Shown here: positions 36,888-47,627 of the stretch, in pieces | Layout: every line of letters starts with the position of its first letter | Position numbering within the stretch: the first letter of the stretch is position 1 | Assembly (NCBI GenBank): GCA_025362495.1 | Contig: JANYGI010000040.1 | Span: 1-64,000, forward strand | Length of the DNA: 64,000 bases | Source: Byssovorax sp. | Lineage (GTDB): Bacteria > Myxococcota_A > Polyangia > Polyangiales > Polyangiaceae | Direction of reading: 5' to 3' | Position numbers and translations under genes: made by a program | The notes under the pieces: generated by a model | Seen by the model: only the letters and a program-made list of their open reading frames with translations | Databases searched by the model: none | Told to the model about the DNA's origin: nothing

Positions 36888-37709
36888 ATGGACCACGCGT
36901 CGATTCCTGCACGCGCGCAGCAGTTTCGCGCGCTCCATGCGCTGGGCCGGCTCCTCGTTCTCCCCAACGCCTGGGACGCGGCGTCGGCGCGGCTGATCGA
37001 GGCGAGCGGCGCCGAGGCGATCGCCACGAGCAGCGCGGCCGTCGCGTGGGCGCAGGGCTACCGTGACGGCGAGCAGCTCCCGTTCGATCGGCTCGTCGCC
37101 GCGGTCGAGGCGATCACCCGCGTCGTGTCGGTCTCCGTGACCGTCGATTTCGAGCGCGGCTACAGCGACGATCCCGCGATGGTCGCCGCCGCGATCGGGC
37201 GCCTGATCGACGTCGGCGCCGTCGGCGTGAACCTCGAGGATGGAGGCGCGCCGCCCGAGCTGCTCGCTCGCAAGATCGCCGCGGTGCGAGGCGCCGTCGC
37301 GGCCCGCGGCGTCGACGTGTTCATCAACGCGCGCACCGACGTGTACCTGCGCGGACTCGTGCCGGGCGATCGCGCCGTCGCGGAGACGCTCGCGCGCGCA
37401 CGCCTCTACGAAGACGCGGGCAGCGACGGGCTCTTCGTCCCGAAGGTGACAGCGCCGGAGGAGATCGCGGCGATCGTTCGCGGCTGCGCGCTCCCGCTCA
37501 ACGTGATGGCCGTGCCCGGGATCGCGTCTGTCGCCGAGCTTCGTGGCTACGGCGTGCGACGGCTGAGCGTCGGCCCCGGGCTCGCCGAGGCGGCGCTCGC
37601 GGCGGCGCGGCGCGCGTGCATCGAGCTGCTCGAACAGGGCACCTACGCTTCGCTGTTCGCGTGCGACGTGACCTATGCGGAGATGAACGGATTGTTCCCG
37701 CCGCGGTGA
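36888..37709 (+). CDS. Isocitrate lyase/PEP mutase superfamily protein
   Basis: A 273-aa TIM-barrel enzyme. Motifs are LVLPNAWDAASARLIEASG, VDFERGYSDDP (metal/substrate loop), VGVNLEDG, and FINARTDVYL, the pattern of oxaloacetate hydrolase/2-methylisocitrate lyase-like and phosphonopyruvate families. The isocitrate-lyase KKCGH loop is absent, so it is likely a C-C or C-P bond lyase/mutase other than isocitrate lyase. It starts 2 bp after the AhpD-like gene and probably shares its transcript; the specific substrate cannot be read from the sequence. Confidence 0.88.
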   Translation: MDHASIPARAQQFRALHALGRLLVLPNAWDAASARLIEASGAEAIATSSAAVAWAQGYRDGEQLPFDRLVAAVEAITRVVSVSVTVDFERGYSDDPAMVAAAIGRLIDVGAVGVNLEDGGAPPELLARKIAAVRGAVAARGVDVFINARTDVYLRGLVPGDRAVAETLARARLYEDAGSDGLFVPKVTAPEEIAAIVRGCALPLNVMAVPGIASVAELRGYGVRRLSVGPGLAEAALAAARRACIELLEQGTYASLFACDVTYAEMNGLFPPR

Positions 37710-38124
37710 GGATGGGTTTCACGGTGTTCCCGGGGGAGCCTCGCTGCCGCGTGACGGGCGCGCTCGTGGGGCTCTCCTCGAAGAGCAGACGCGGCGTCAT
37801 TGCCAGTCGGGCCACGGCGAAGACTGCCGCGCTCGACATCTGGTCACTCGTCAACCTGGCGAGCGGACGACAGCCCATCCCCGAGCTTCACGTCGAAGGG
37901 CCGGGCACGCACCCGACGGCGGCGACGCGAAAGGGCCGGCGGGGCGGGGCGGTCATGGCCTCTCCGGCGGGGATCGGACTCTCGTTCTGAGGATCGACCC
38001 GTCCACCAAACAGCCGTATTCGCGCTGACAGAACTCCTCGAAAAGGCGTCGATCAGTTGCCCTCCCACGCACCCCATGCGATCTGCGTTCTCCCCGGCAC
38101 CAGCGCGGGCGCAAGGAGAATGCC
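37710..38124. other. 415-bp spacer with no supported gene
   Basis: Open frames on both strands lack any domain or ribosome-binding site. One plus-strand stretch reads RRGVIASRATAKTAALDIW and could be a gene scrap, but I cannot place it. Confidence 0.35.
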
Positions 38125-38585
38125 ATGGCCGTTCAGCCGATCCAGCCGGGCTATCACAGCATCATCATCCATCTCTGTTTCAAGGACACGAAGAAGGCGA
38201 TCGCGTTCTACGCCAGGGCCTTTGGCGCGGAGCAGACCATGATGATGCCTGGCCCTGGAGGCTCGGTCATGCACGCCGAGATCCGCATCGGCGACACCGT
38301 CCTGTTCCTCGCCGACGACATGATGCAGCTGAACGCCACGGTCGACGGCGGCCAGGGCACAGCCTTCATCCCGCACCTCGCGGTCGCGGACGCCGAGCCA
38401 CGTGGAAGCGCGCCATCGACGCTGGCTGCAAAGAGGTCATGCCGCTCGCCGATCAGATCTGGGGCGACCGCTATGGCCAGGTCGTCGATCCTTTCGGCAT
38501 GCGCTGGGCGATCCTCACCCACATCGAGGACGTGTCGATCGAGGAGATCGGCAAGCGCGCCGCCAGGATGTTCGGCGGCGGCTGA
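38125..38585 (+). pseudogene. PhnB-like VOC protein with a one-base frameshift
   Basis: The first 91 residues are a clear PhnB/glyoxalase-type VOC half (KKAIAFYARAFGAEQ, MPGPGGSVMHAEIRIGD) from ATG at 38125, with AAGGAGAA upstream. The rest lies in another frame: ATWKRAIDAGCKEVMPLADQ, WGDRYGQVVDPFGMRWAI, ending at 38585. Reading GAG-CC-ACG at about 38397 shows that one base is missing; restoring it gives an ordinary full-length protein. Either the gene is inactivated or the assembly has a one-base error. Confidence 0.8.
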
Positions 38586-38638
38586 AAGCAAGCGGATCTC
38601 GCGGAGCGAGCCTGTCGGCCCCGACGGGCTCTCGCGCG

Positions 38639-41600
38639 CTACAGCGCTGCCGCGAAGTCGCGCGCGAACTCCAGGGGTGTTGGCCTGTCTCCGGGCTTCT
38701 TCGCCGTCGCGGCGCGCAGGAGAGCGGCCATCTCGGCCGGCCACCCGCGCAGACGCTCGGGATCCTCGAAGGGATCACGGGTCATGTGGGCGATGATCCG
38801 ATCGCGGGAGCTCTCGATCTCGTCGAAGAACGAGCGCCCCGTCGTCACGTTGTAGATCGTCCCGGCCAGCGAGTAGATGTCCGATCGCGGATCGAGCTCC
38901 ACCGGATCGAGCACCTGCTCCGGCGCGATGTAGCCCGCCGTCCCCGCGACGAAGCGGCCGCCCACGTCCGGCGGGACGCGGATGGCGCGCACCATGCCGA
39001 AGTCGATGACGACCGACGAGAGCGGGTGAGCGTGGGCCGGGTTCCTGTGCTTCAGGGGATCGAACTGCTCGCCTCCGGCGAGCGGCAGCCGTAGCCAGAT
39101 GTTCGCCGGCTTGATGTCCCGGTGCACGAGGCCCGCGCTGTGCAGCGCAGAGAGGCCCGCGCACGACTCCAGCACCACCTGACGCAGCTCGTAGAGCGAC
39201 ATCAGGTGAGCTGTCGAGTACTGCTTGAGATCGGCGCCGATCAGGTACTCGAGCACCAGATACGGCACCTCGCCGGACATGCCGTATTCGATGATGTTGG
39301 CGACGTTGGGGTGATAGAGCCCGGCGAGCGCTTTGGCCTCCTCGGTGAACGAGGTGAGGATGCCCGCGCGCTCGACCTCGTTGGCGCTGGCGAGCGCCTC
39401 GGCCTTGGGGATCTTGAGCACGAAGAAGCGCTCCGAAGGCGGCTTGCGCACCAGCCACACCGAGCCGATCCCGCCCTCGCCGAGGGGCTTGACCAGCTCG
39501 TAGCCCTCGATGAGATCGGGCTCCTTCTTCGCGGGCTTGGGGATCGGCGGGGGCGTGCGGCGGATCGCGCCGCGCACCGCCGCTTCGAGGAGCGACGACG
39601 TGACCGGGCCGAGCGACGCGAACCACACGTCGAGCAGCGAGAGCTGGCGGGCCCGGATCGCCCGCGCGACGAGGCCGCTCACGCGCGGCGCGTTCTCGGT
39701 CGCGCTCCGCGAGAGCGAGCTCGCGGCGCTGGCGTCGCTGCCCGGGTGCAGCGCCTTCACGGGATCGGCGAGGGCGCCGTGCAGGCGATCACCCGCGAGC
39801 ACGAGCTCGAGGCACTGCGCCTCGAGATCGGGCTTGTTTCCCGCAGCGATACCGAAGGCCTCGAGCGCGCGCGACAGGCCCGCGAGGGCGTGCGCGAGCT
39901 CGGTGTCCTCCGCGTGCAGCGCGGCCAGCGCCTCGGCCGCCGCGGGGCCCCACGCCTCGTCGAGGGCGCCGGTCGACACCGCGTCGCGCAGCGCCTCGGC
40001 GCGCTCGCAGCACAGCGAGAGCGCCGGCGCCTCGATCATCGGGAGCGCCTGCGCGAGCTGGAGCAAGATCGTCGGACGATCGATCACGAGGGCCCACCAC
40101 GCAGCGAAGGGGCCGAGCCAGCGCACGTCGTCGACCTCGCCGAGGGCGGTGCCGCGCGTGGTGTCGACGAGGCGCCAGAAGAGCGAGCTCAGCGCGCCCG
40201 AGAGCGCCGCGGGGAGCTCGCGCGTACCGTCGGCGAGGCCCTCGATCTTGCGCAGCCAGAGGCAGGTCTCGTGCGCCGTCGGGCCGCGCCCCGGGCCGAG
40301 ATCCGAGTCCTCGCCGCAGGCGTCGAGCGCGTACCCGCCGAGCCGGATCGCCAGCACTTCGAGCGGGAGATCGTTCTCGAGATCGCCGCCCTCGGCGTGG
40401 CGCCTATCGCGCACGAGATCGAGGATCTCCGCGGGCGCGCGCGCGACGGCGTTCCACGTCTCGCCGAGGTCCGGCTCCTCGGTGGGATCGCCTCCGGGTC
40501 GCGTCGCGAGGAGAGGCACCCAGAGCCGCAGCGCGAACGCGCGCGCCGAGCCTTCGAGGGCGTTGATCGCCGCCGCGCGCTGGCGGATGCGCCCCGTGCC
40601 GAGCGTGATCCGGCGCGCCTCGTGGAACGTCGGCCCGAGCGCGCCGGCGAAGCGCGCCGCGCGGGCGTCGCCCTCTTCGTCGTCGTACTGCGCGGCGATC
40701 CGCACCAGGTTCTCGAGCCCGAGCTCCAGATCGAGCGGATCGCGCTCGGCGCCGTCGACGGCGTCGGTCACCGCGATCACCTCGATCCAGCGTCGCGTGT
40801 CGTCGAGCGTCGTGGCCTTCGCGTGGCGCGCCATCTCGCGCAGCGTGCGGAGCGGCGCCTCGATGTCGGCGCGCGAGCCGCCGCGGCGCCAGAGCGTCGC
40901 CAGGCCGCGCGAGAGGGCGCGCGCGGTGATCGCGCCGCCGTCGCCGGCGAGGATCCGCTTGGCCAGGCGGTTCCAGAGATCGCGCCGCTCGAAGAACAGG
41001 TACGGCGTCGCCGCGGCGATCGCCGCGAGCACCCACGCGTCTTCCTCGGGGGATCGAATGATCGCCGCGAGCTGCCCCGCGACCAGCGCAAAGCGCGCGG
41101 CAGGGAGCGACGCGAACGCCGTCAGCGCGCGTTGACGGAGCAGCTTCGACTCGCCGAGCACCCAGTCGAGGACCATGCCCTGGAGCTCTTCCATCGGGCC
41201 GGTGAGGCGCCCGAGCGCGCGCGCGGCGTGGACCCACACCAGCGGCTCGGGGTGGAGCAAGAGCGGCTGGAGCACGCGCAGCGTGCGGCCGACGAGGTCC
41301 GGATCGGAGGTGGGCATCGCCCCGACGGTGATCTCCAGGCAGCGCGCCGCGAGCACCCGTCCGCGGAGCGCGCCGCGCGCCGGATCGCGGATCATCGCGT
41401 TGAAGGTCGCGGTCGATCGCCAGAGCCACGCGCCGAAGTCCGGCACCTCGAGCGCCGTCGCGCCGGCTTCCCAGATCAGGATCTGCAGCCGCGCGTGGGC
41501 CTCGATGTTCACCGGCTGCAGCAGCTCCGCGCCGCCGCCGAGGAGCGGCACGCACGCGAGCGCGTCGAGCAGCGGCCCCTCGATGACGCGATCGCGCGCC

Positions 41601-41947
41601 GTCGCGCGGGCCTGATCTTCGAAGCCCGATCGCATGGCGATCGTGAGCAGCTGCGCCAGCTCGACGTCGCGACGCCAGGTGCTCGCGCTGCACCACAGCA
41701 GCAACATTTCGCCGGCGCCCTCGGCGAAGTGCGCCGCGATGTCCTCGGGGTTGCCCGCCGATCGCGTGAACGCGGGCATCTCGCTCCCGAGCAGATCCGC
41801 CGCGGCGCGGAGCTTCTCGGTGAGCCCGGCCGAGCCCTCGCGGCCGTCCGACTTCAAGCGCAGGCGAAGCGCGTCGGCGAGCTCGGTGCGGCCCTCGAGG
41901 GCCATCGTGAGGGTCGAGAGCGCGTCGAGGGCCGGTGTGGAGAGCAT
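38639..41947 (-). CDS. Serine/threonine kinase with a C-terminal catalytic domain
   Basis: A 1102-aa protein. About 800 helical residues come first, with HEAT/ARM-like units (for example VWVHAARALGRLTGPMEELQ), followed by a kinase domain from about 812: LGEGGIGSVW (821-830), Lys845, HRDIKPAN (942-949), DFG (982-984) and APE (1008-1010). All catalytic residues are present. Having the kinase at the C terminus behind a large helical sensor is opposite to the other two kinases in this window. No membrane helix or signal peptide, so it is probably cytosolic and driven by protein interaction. Confidence 0.88.
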   Translation of the reverse strand: MLSTPALDALSTLTMALEGRTELADALRLRLKSDGREGSAGLTEKLRAAADLLGSEMPAFTRSAGNPEDIAAHFAEGAGEMLLLWCSASTWRRDVELAQLLTIAMRSGFEDQARATARDRVIEGPLLDALACVPLLGGGAELLQPVNIEAHARLQILIWEAGATALEVPDFGAWLWRSTATFNAMIRDPARGALRGRVLAARCLEITVGAMPTSDPDLVGRTLRVLQPLLLHPEPLVWVHAARALGRLTGPMEELQGMVLDWVLGESKLLRQRALTAFASLPAARFALVAGQLAAIIRSPEEDAWVLAAIAAATPYLFFERRDLWNRLAKRILAGDGGAITARALSRGLATLWRRGGSRADIEAPLRTLREMARHAKATTLDDTRRWIEVIAVTDAVDGAERDPLDLELGLENLVRIAAQYDDEEGDARAARFAGALGPTFHEARRITLGTGRIRQRAAAINALEGSARAFALRLWVPLLATRPGGDPTEEPDLGETWNAVARAPAEILDLVRDRRHAEGGDLENDLPLEVLAIRLGGYALDACGEDSDLGPGRGPTAHETCLWLRKIEGLADGTRELPAALSGALSSLFWRLVDTTRGTALGEVDDVRWLGPFAAWWALVIDRPTILLQLAQALPMIEAPALSLCCERAEALRDAVSTGALDEAWGPAAAEALAALHAEDTELAHALAGLSRALEAFGIAAGNKPDLEAQCLELVLAGDRLHGALADPVKALHPGSDASAASSLSRSATENAPRVSGLVARAIRARQLSLLDVWFASLGPVTSSLLEAAVRGAIRRTPPPIPKPAKKEPDLIEGYELVKPLGEGGIGSVWLVRKPPSERFFVLKIPKAEALASANEVERAGILTSFTEEAKALAGLYHPNVANIIEYGMSGEVPYLVLEYLIGADLKQYSTAHLMSLYELRQVVLESCAGLSALHSAGLVHRDIKPANIWLRLPLAGGEQFDPLKHRNPAHAHPLSSVVIDFGMVRAIRVPPDVGGRFVAGTAGYIAPEQVLDPVELDPRSDIYSLAGTIYNVTTGRSFFDEIESSRDRIIAHMTRDPFEDPERLRGWPAEMAALLRAATAKKPGDRPTPLEFARDFAAAL

Positions 41948-42023
41948 GGCGATCGTGGAGGCTAGAGCAAGAGCGTGAGGAGATGAACTCTCCGAGCAGC
42001 AACTCGCGCGGCGGCGCCGTCGA

Positions 42024-43037
42024 TCACGGCTCTTCGCGCACCCCCTCCGCCGCGATCGCCGGCCGTCGCACTGTCCCCCCCACCGCCTCCACGATCACCG
42101 CATGCCGATCCTTCGCGGCCCACACCAGCACGTGCCCCCCGGCCCCCGCGCCGCACACGCGCACCACCTCGCAACCGTGCTCGCGCAGCTGCTCGCCCAG
42201 CGCCGCCGCGGCCGCGTTCCCCACCGGATCTCGCTTCAGCTTCGCCGCCGCGCTCCGCTTCATCCCGGCGATCACCGCCGCGATCGATCCCGCCGCGATC
42301 CCGCGCGCCACCTCGTCGGCGGCGCCCACCAGCTCCGCCGTCACCGCGGCGCTGCGCGGCACCTTGTCGAGCACCTCGCCGGACACCCGCCGCTGCCCGG
42401 TGTCCACCAGCAATATCCCGTCACCGAGCGCTGCCACCAATTGCGGCGGCGCGCTCGGCGCCTCTTGCGTCATCGCCCCGCTCGGGTCGAAGCGCAGATC
42501 GAGGAGGCCACCAAACGCTGCAAAATAAGGGTCTTGCGGCCCGCACGCGAGGCACATGCGCTCGCGCTCGAGGCGCAGCGCGCGCTCGGCCAGCTCGCCG
42601 CGGGCGGGCGGCTCGCCGATCGATCCCGACAGCGCCGCGAGCGCCGCGACCGCCGCCGCGCCGCTCCCGCCGAGGCCCGCGCCGGGCACCACGTCGGTTT
42701 CCAGGCGCAGCCGCACGCCGCTCGTCATGCCCACCTCGGCGAGCGCGGCCTCGAGCAAGCGGAGGGCGATCTCGTCGCGCGGAGCCTCGTCGCTGCGCCG
42801 CGTGATCACGGTGTTCGTCGCCGACAGCTCGAGCTGCACCCAGCCGCGATCGAACGGCTCGACGACCGCGCGCACCCGGAGGTCGATCGCGGTCCCCACG
42901 ATGCGCCCGCCGATCCCGGGGAAGAACGGCGCCAGATCGGTGCCGCCGCCCGCGAGGGACACGCGCATCGGCGCCGTTGTCACGACGCGACGGAGCGGCT
43001 CTGGTGCGACCGGAACGAAGCGGCGGATCGAGGTCAC
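42024..43037 (-). CDS. GHMP-family sugar kinase
   Basis: About 337 aa from a GTG at 43037 (an ATG in frame near 42971 is also possible). The GHMP features are PMRVSLAGGGTDLAPFF near the start, the ATP-binding loop VPGAGLGGSGAAAVAAL in the middle, and a C-terminal GAGAGGHVLVWA. The combination of LAGGGTD with a glycine loop resembles D-glycero-D-manno-heptose 7-phosphate kinase (HddA) and related sugar kinases. It could supply nucleotide-heptose or other glycan precursors; no glycan genes flank it, so this is family-level only. Confidence 0.8.
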   Translation of the reverse strand: MTSIRRFVPVAPEPLRRVVTTAPMRVSLAGGGTDLAPFFPGIGGRIVGTAIDLRVRAVVEPFDRGWVQLELSATNTVITRRSDEAPRDEIALRLLEAALAEVGMTSGVRLRLETDVVPGAGLGGSGAAAVAALAALSGSIGEPPARGELAERALRLERERMCLACGPQDPYFAAFGGLLDLRFDPSGAMTQEAPSAPPQLVAALGDGILLVDTGQRRVSGEVLDKVPRSAAVTAELVGAADEVARGIAAGSIAAVIAGMKRSAAAKLKRDPVGNAAAAALGEQLREHGCEVVRVCGAGAGGHVLVWAAKDRHAVIVEAVGGTVRRPAIAAEGVREEP

Positions 43038-43272
43038 AGGCTCAACGCGAGTAGTCCAGAGCACGTCGACGATCCTGGCTGGGCCGACGCGGCTACGGGC
43101 AGGCTGAACGCTCGCACGCGTCCCCGCGGCGAGTCCAGAACAACCCTCCGCTGCGACACCGGTCACGACGCTGACGCAATCGACCGGCGCGCGCTCGCGA
43201 TCGCACCCTCTCTTCACCCGTCTCGCACCTCATTCGCGGTCCGTGGTTGCGCCTCGGAGCCGATTGCGCAAA

Positions 43273-45591
43273 ATGGCCCGCTTGTCCCTCGCCTCCGCCG
43301 AAATGCAGCAAAATTCCACTCCCCAGCCCCGCACCCCGAAGCCCGACGCGACGCCCGAGCCCGCCGAGGCGCCCGCCCAGCTCGATCTCTCGGTCGTCGA
43401 CGAAGAGACGGCCCTGCTCGATCGCGTTCGCAAGAACCTCTCCGAGACGATGCCGTCACGGCCGCCGCCGACCGCCGACTACGAGGATCAGCTCGTCGGC
43501 CTGCGCGACGAGATCGCCGCCGCGCGCCAGGAAGACGTGCCCGCGCTGATGCAGCAGATGGAGCGCATCCAGGGCATCGCGCAGCGCCGGATCGAGAACG
43601 CGGTGATCGAGCCCGTGGATCCGCGCTCGCCGTACTTCGGCCACCTCCGCTTGAACGAGGTCGGCCGCGGCGAGCGCGACGTTCTCATCGGGAAGACGAC
43701 GCACATCAACGGGGCCGCGGGCGTGCGCATCGTCGACTGGCGGCACGCTCCGGTGAGCCAGATCTACTACCGCTACGAAGAGGGCGCGGAGTACGAGGAG
43801 ACGTTCGGCGAGCGCGATGTCGAGGGCAAAGTCCTCGTCCGTCGCACCGTGACGATCGACGAGGGCAAGCTCCTCCGCATCTCGACGCCGCACGGCACCT
43901 ACGTTCGCGGCGGCGACGAGTGGCGCCTCATGGCCATGCAGGCGACCGAGCTCTCGGGCGGCCAGGGCACCGCGGTGCGCCCCGGCGACATGCGCGGCGC
44001 GCTCGGTACCGGCGCGGCCTTCGCGGCCAAAGAAGATCGCCATTTGCCGGAGATCGCAGCCCTCCTCGATCAGCGTCAGTTCGAGCTCATCTCGCGCCCC
44101 GAGTCCGGCATCGTCGTCATTCAAGGCGGCGCCGGCAGCGGCAAGACGACCATCGGCGTCCACCGCATGGCGTTCCTCGCCTACAACGCGCGCCAGCGCT
44201 TCTCGCCCGACAAGATGCTCGTCATCGTCGGCAGCCCCGCGCTCCGCAACTACATCGGCGAGGTCCTCCCCGCGCTCGGCATCGGCGGCGTCACGGTCGA
44301 GACCTTCGCCGACTGGGCCGCCGTCAACCGCAAGCGCGCCTTCCCGTGGCTCGAAGCCCCGGTCGAGGAGAGCACGCCGTCGGTCGTCACCCGCTACAAG
44401 ACGCACCCGGTCATGCTGCGCTTGCTCGAGGATCGCGCGGCCGAGTTCATCCTGAATCCCCGCGCCCGCAAGGACTCGCGCGGCGTCATCGCCTTCTGGG
44501 GCGAGCTCCTCACCGATCTCAGCCGCGTGCTCGACGCCTTCGCCGCGGCCCCCGATCCCGAGTTCGGGCCCGAGCAGATCAAGCGCGCGTGGCGCTGGTG
44601 CTCGGATCGCTGCCCCGCCGTCATCGATCTCGATCCGGGCGAGCGCGCCGAGCGCAAGGCCGCGATGGACGCCGAGCCCCCGCCCAACGAGGACGAGAGC
44701 AACATGGGCGCGGACGACAAGGAGCTCGAGGGCGACTACCGCGCCTTCCTCGATCCCGAGGACGACGCGCTCCTCCTGCGTGCGTATCAGCTGATCCGCG
44801 GCGAGCTGCGCAAGGGCAAGAATCCCCTTGTTTACGAGCACCTTTTCGTCGACGAGGCACAGGACCTCGCGCCGATCGATCTCTCGCTCCTCATGGACAC
44901 CGTCACGCGCCACAAGCCCTCTCCGAACGAGCCCGCGGTCCCCTCGGTCACGCTCGCGGGCGACACGGCGCAGCGCCTTCACATGGACTCGGGCTTCCGC
45001 GACTGGCGCAAGGTCCTCGACGACATGGGCCTCTCCGGCGGCAAGAACGGCCGCGGCCGCGTCGACGTGGAACCCCTGCGGATCGCCTACCGATCGACGC
45101 GCGAGGTCCTCGCCGTCGCGCGCGAGATCCTCGGCCCGCTCGCCGATCCCACGCCGCCGATCGCGCCCCGCAGCGGCGCCCCGGTCGAGCACCATCACTT
45201 CCCCACCCAGGGCGCGGCCGTCGCGTTCCTGGCCGACTCCATCCGCCCGCTTCTCGCGCGCGAGCCGCGCTCCACGCTGGCGATCCTCGCGCGCCACACC
45301 GAGCAGGCCGACGTCTACTACGACGCGCTGAAGATGGCGGACATCCCCAACCTCCGCCGGATCCGCGACTTCGAGTTCCCCTTCCGCCCCGGCGTCGAGG
45401 TCACCGAGATCCGACAAATCAAGGGCCTCGAGTTCGATTACGTGGTGGTCGTCGACGTCAACGCGACGAGCTTCCCGACCGACGACGAGTCGCGCCACCT
45501 GCTCCACATCGCGGCCACGCGCGCCGCCCACCAGCTCTGGTTCATCTCCACGTCGGCGCCGTCGCTGCTCATCCCCGCCGCTCTTCGCTGA
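43273..45591 (+). CDS. HelD/UvrD-type superfamily I helicase
   Basis: About 772 aa (start uncertain; GTG 43243 and ATG 43303 are alternatives). Motifs are Walker A VIQGGAGSGKTT (about 286), Walker B DEAQDLAP (about 526), AYRSTREVL, EIRQIKGLEFDYVVVVD and LHIAATRAAHQLW. The N-terminal coiled-coil region (LVGLRDEIAAARQEDVPAL), then GRGERDVLIGKTTHI, is as in HelD, the RNA polymerase-recycling ATPase that removes RNAP from DNA, rather than UvrD/Rep. The insertion between motifs resembles the HelD-specific domain. Its stop overlaps the next start (TGATG). Confidence 0.85.
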   Translation: MARLSLASAEMQQNSTPQPRTPKPDATPEPAEAPAQLDLSVVDEETALLDRVRKNLSETMPSRPPPTADYEDQLVGLRDEIAAARQEDVPALMQQMERIQGIAQRRIENAVIEPVDPRSPYFGHLRLNEVGRGERDVLIGKTTHINGAAGVRIVDWRHAPVSQIYYRYEEGAEYEETFGERDVEGKVLVRRTVTIDEGKLLRISTPHGTYVRGGDEWRLMAMQATELSGGQGTAVRPGDMRGALGTGAAFAAKEDRHLPEIAALLDQRQFELISRPESGIVVIQGGAGSGKTTIGVHRMAFLAYNARQRFSPDKMLVIVGSPALRNYIGEVLPALGIGGVTVETFADWAAVNRKRAFPWLEAPVEESTPSVVTRYKTHPVMLRLLEDRAAEFILNPRARKDSRGVIAFWGELLTDLSRVLDAFAAAPDPEFGPEQIKRAWRWCSDRCPAVIDLDPGERAERKAAMDAEPPPNEDESNMGADDKELEGDYRAFLDPEDDALLLRAYQLIRGELRKGKNPLVYEHLFVDEAQDLAPIDLSLLMDTVTRHKPSPNEPAVPSVTLAGDTAQRLHMDSGFRDWRKVLDDMGLSGGKNGRGRVDVEPLRIAYRSTREVLAVAREILGPLADPTPPIAPRSGAPVEHHHFPTQGAAVAFLADSIRPLLAREPRSTLAILARHTEQADVYYDALKMADIPNLRRIRDFEFPFRPGVEVTEIRQIKGLEFDYVVVVDVNATSFPTDDESRHLLHIAATRAAHQLWFISTSAPSLLIPAALR

Positions 45592-46052
45592 TGGTGGAGC
45601 TGCACGTCCCGACGCCGCTGCAAGAGGCGACGCGCATCCTCGCGCTCGCCGAGGGCAACGGCTACCGGGCCTTCGAGGTGATCGAGCGTCAGCTCTCGGT
45701 CCTCGTCCTCCGCACCCAGGTGATGCTCTCGCTCAGCGGCATCGTCATCACCGTCACGGGCTTCTCGGGCCGGGCGATCGCCCAGACCAGCGATCTCGCG
45801 AGGATCTCGATCTCGGCGGGCATCCTCGTCGTCCTCGCGGCCGCGGTCGTCGCCATCACCGGCGTGCTCCGCCTCCACTGGCTCACGCAGGAGCTCGGCC
45901 CCGACCTCCTCTCCACGCTCGTCCGCGGCCTCGCGATCCGCGACGCGAAATCTCGCTCCCTCCGCCGCTCGCTCCTGCTCTTCACCGTCGGGGTCAGCCT
46001 CTACTGCTTCGCGATCGCCCAGCTCCTCCTGGCCGCCCGCCCGGGCGCTTGA
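45591..46052 (+). CDS. Small membrane protein coupled to the HelD-like helicase
   Basis: A 153-aa protein with about three hydrophobic segments (residues 44-60, 75-97 and about 130-147). It resembles small DUF2721-type membrane proteins: LQEATRILALAEGNGYRAFEVIERQ, then TGFSGRAIAQ. Its ATG shares a base with the helicase stop, so the two are probably co-translated; whether it holds HelD at the membrane is only speculation. A terminator is not obvious; the tRNA gene follows 105 bp downstream. Confidence 0.65.
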   Translation: MVELHVPTPLQEATRILALAEGNGYRAFEVIERQLSVLVLRTQVMLSLSGIVITVTGFSGRAIAQTSDLARISISAGILVVLAAAVVAITGVLRLHWLTQELGPDLLSTLVRGLAIRDAKSRSLRRSLLLFTVGVSLYCFAIAQLLLAARPGA

Positions 46053-46123
46053 CCGCGATCGCGGCCGTTTCCAGGCATCTCCACGCCGCCGCCCCCATTC
46101 GGTCGATCCTCGAAAAACGTCGC

Positions 46124-46151
46124 TTGACACTCCGGGCGGTTCGACTAGTTA
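46124..46151 (+). promoter_or_regulatory. Promoter of the initiator tRNA
   Basis: TTGACA (46124-46129) with a 16-bp spacer to TAGTTA (46146-46151); the tRNA begins seven bases later. A near-consensus sigma-70-type site. Confidence 0.75.
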
Positions 46152-46157
46152 TTGCGT

Positions 46158-46234
<77 letters not shown>

Positions 46235-46274
46235 CAGCTGGACTGACGACGAGTCGGTTCAGCAACCACGAAGA

Positions 46275-46312
46275 AGGCCTGGTTCCGAGAGGAGCCGGGC
46301 CTTTCTCGTTTC
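46275..46312 (+). terminator. Intrinsic terminator after tRNA-fMet
   Basis: AGGCCTGGTTCC, loop GAGA, GGAGCCGGGCCT: a 12-bp stem with two G-U pairs followed by TTTCTCGTTT. Confidence 0.85.
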
Positions 46313-46413
46313 CAGCGATTCACTGAAGCGCCCGGCAGGCGAAGCTGCCCGGGCACGTGTCAGCGCTTCACGTGGCCGCGAAGCCCGAGGCCAGGTCGCC
46401 CCGGGGACGCTCG

Positions 46414-47523
<1,110 letters not shown>

Positions 47524-47627
47524 TCACATCAAATCTATTCACTGGTGTTCTACGTTCGCTGCCACTATTCCAGATGCTCTGTCGCGGCAGTCGAGCCGGA
47601 CCATCCACACGCCCGAGGAGCCATCCC

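Noticed and set aside
37616-37990. A 124-codon plus-strand protein after the PEP-mutase gene
   Set aside because: No domain, no ribosome-binding site, and the first third overlaps the preceding gene.
42102-45590. Long plus-strand frame running across the GHMP kinase and helicase
   Set aside because: Only its last 153 codons (from 45591) read as a real membrane protein; the rest is an out-of-frame shadow.
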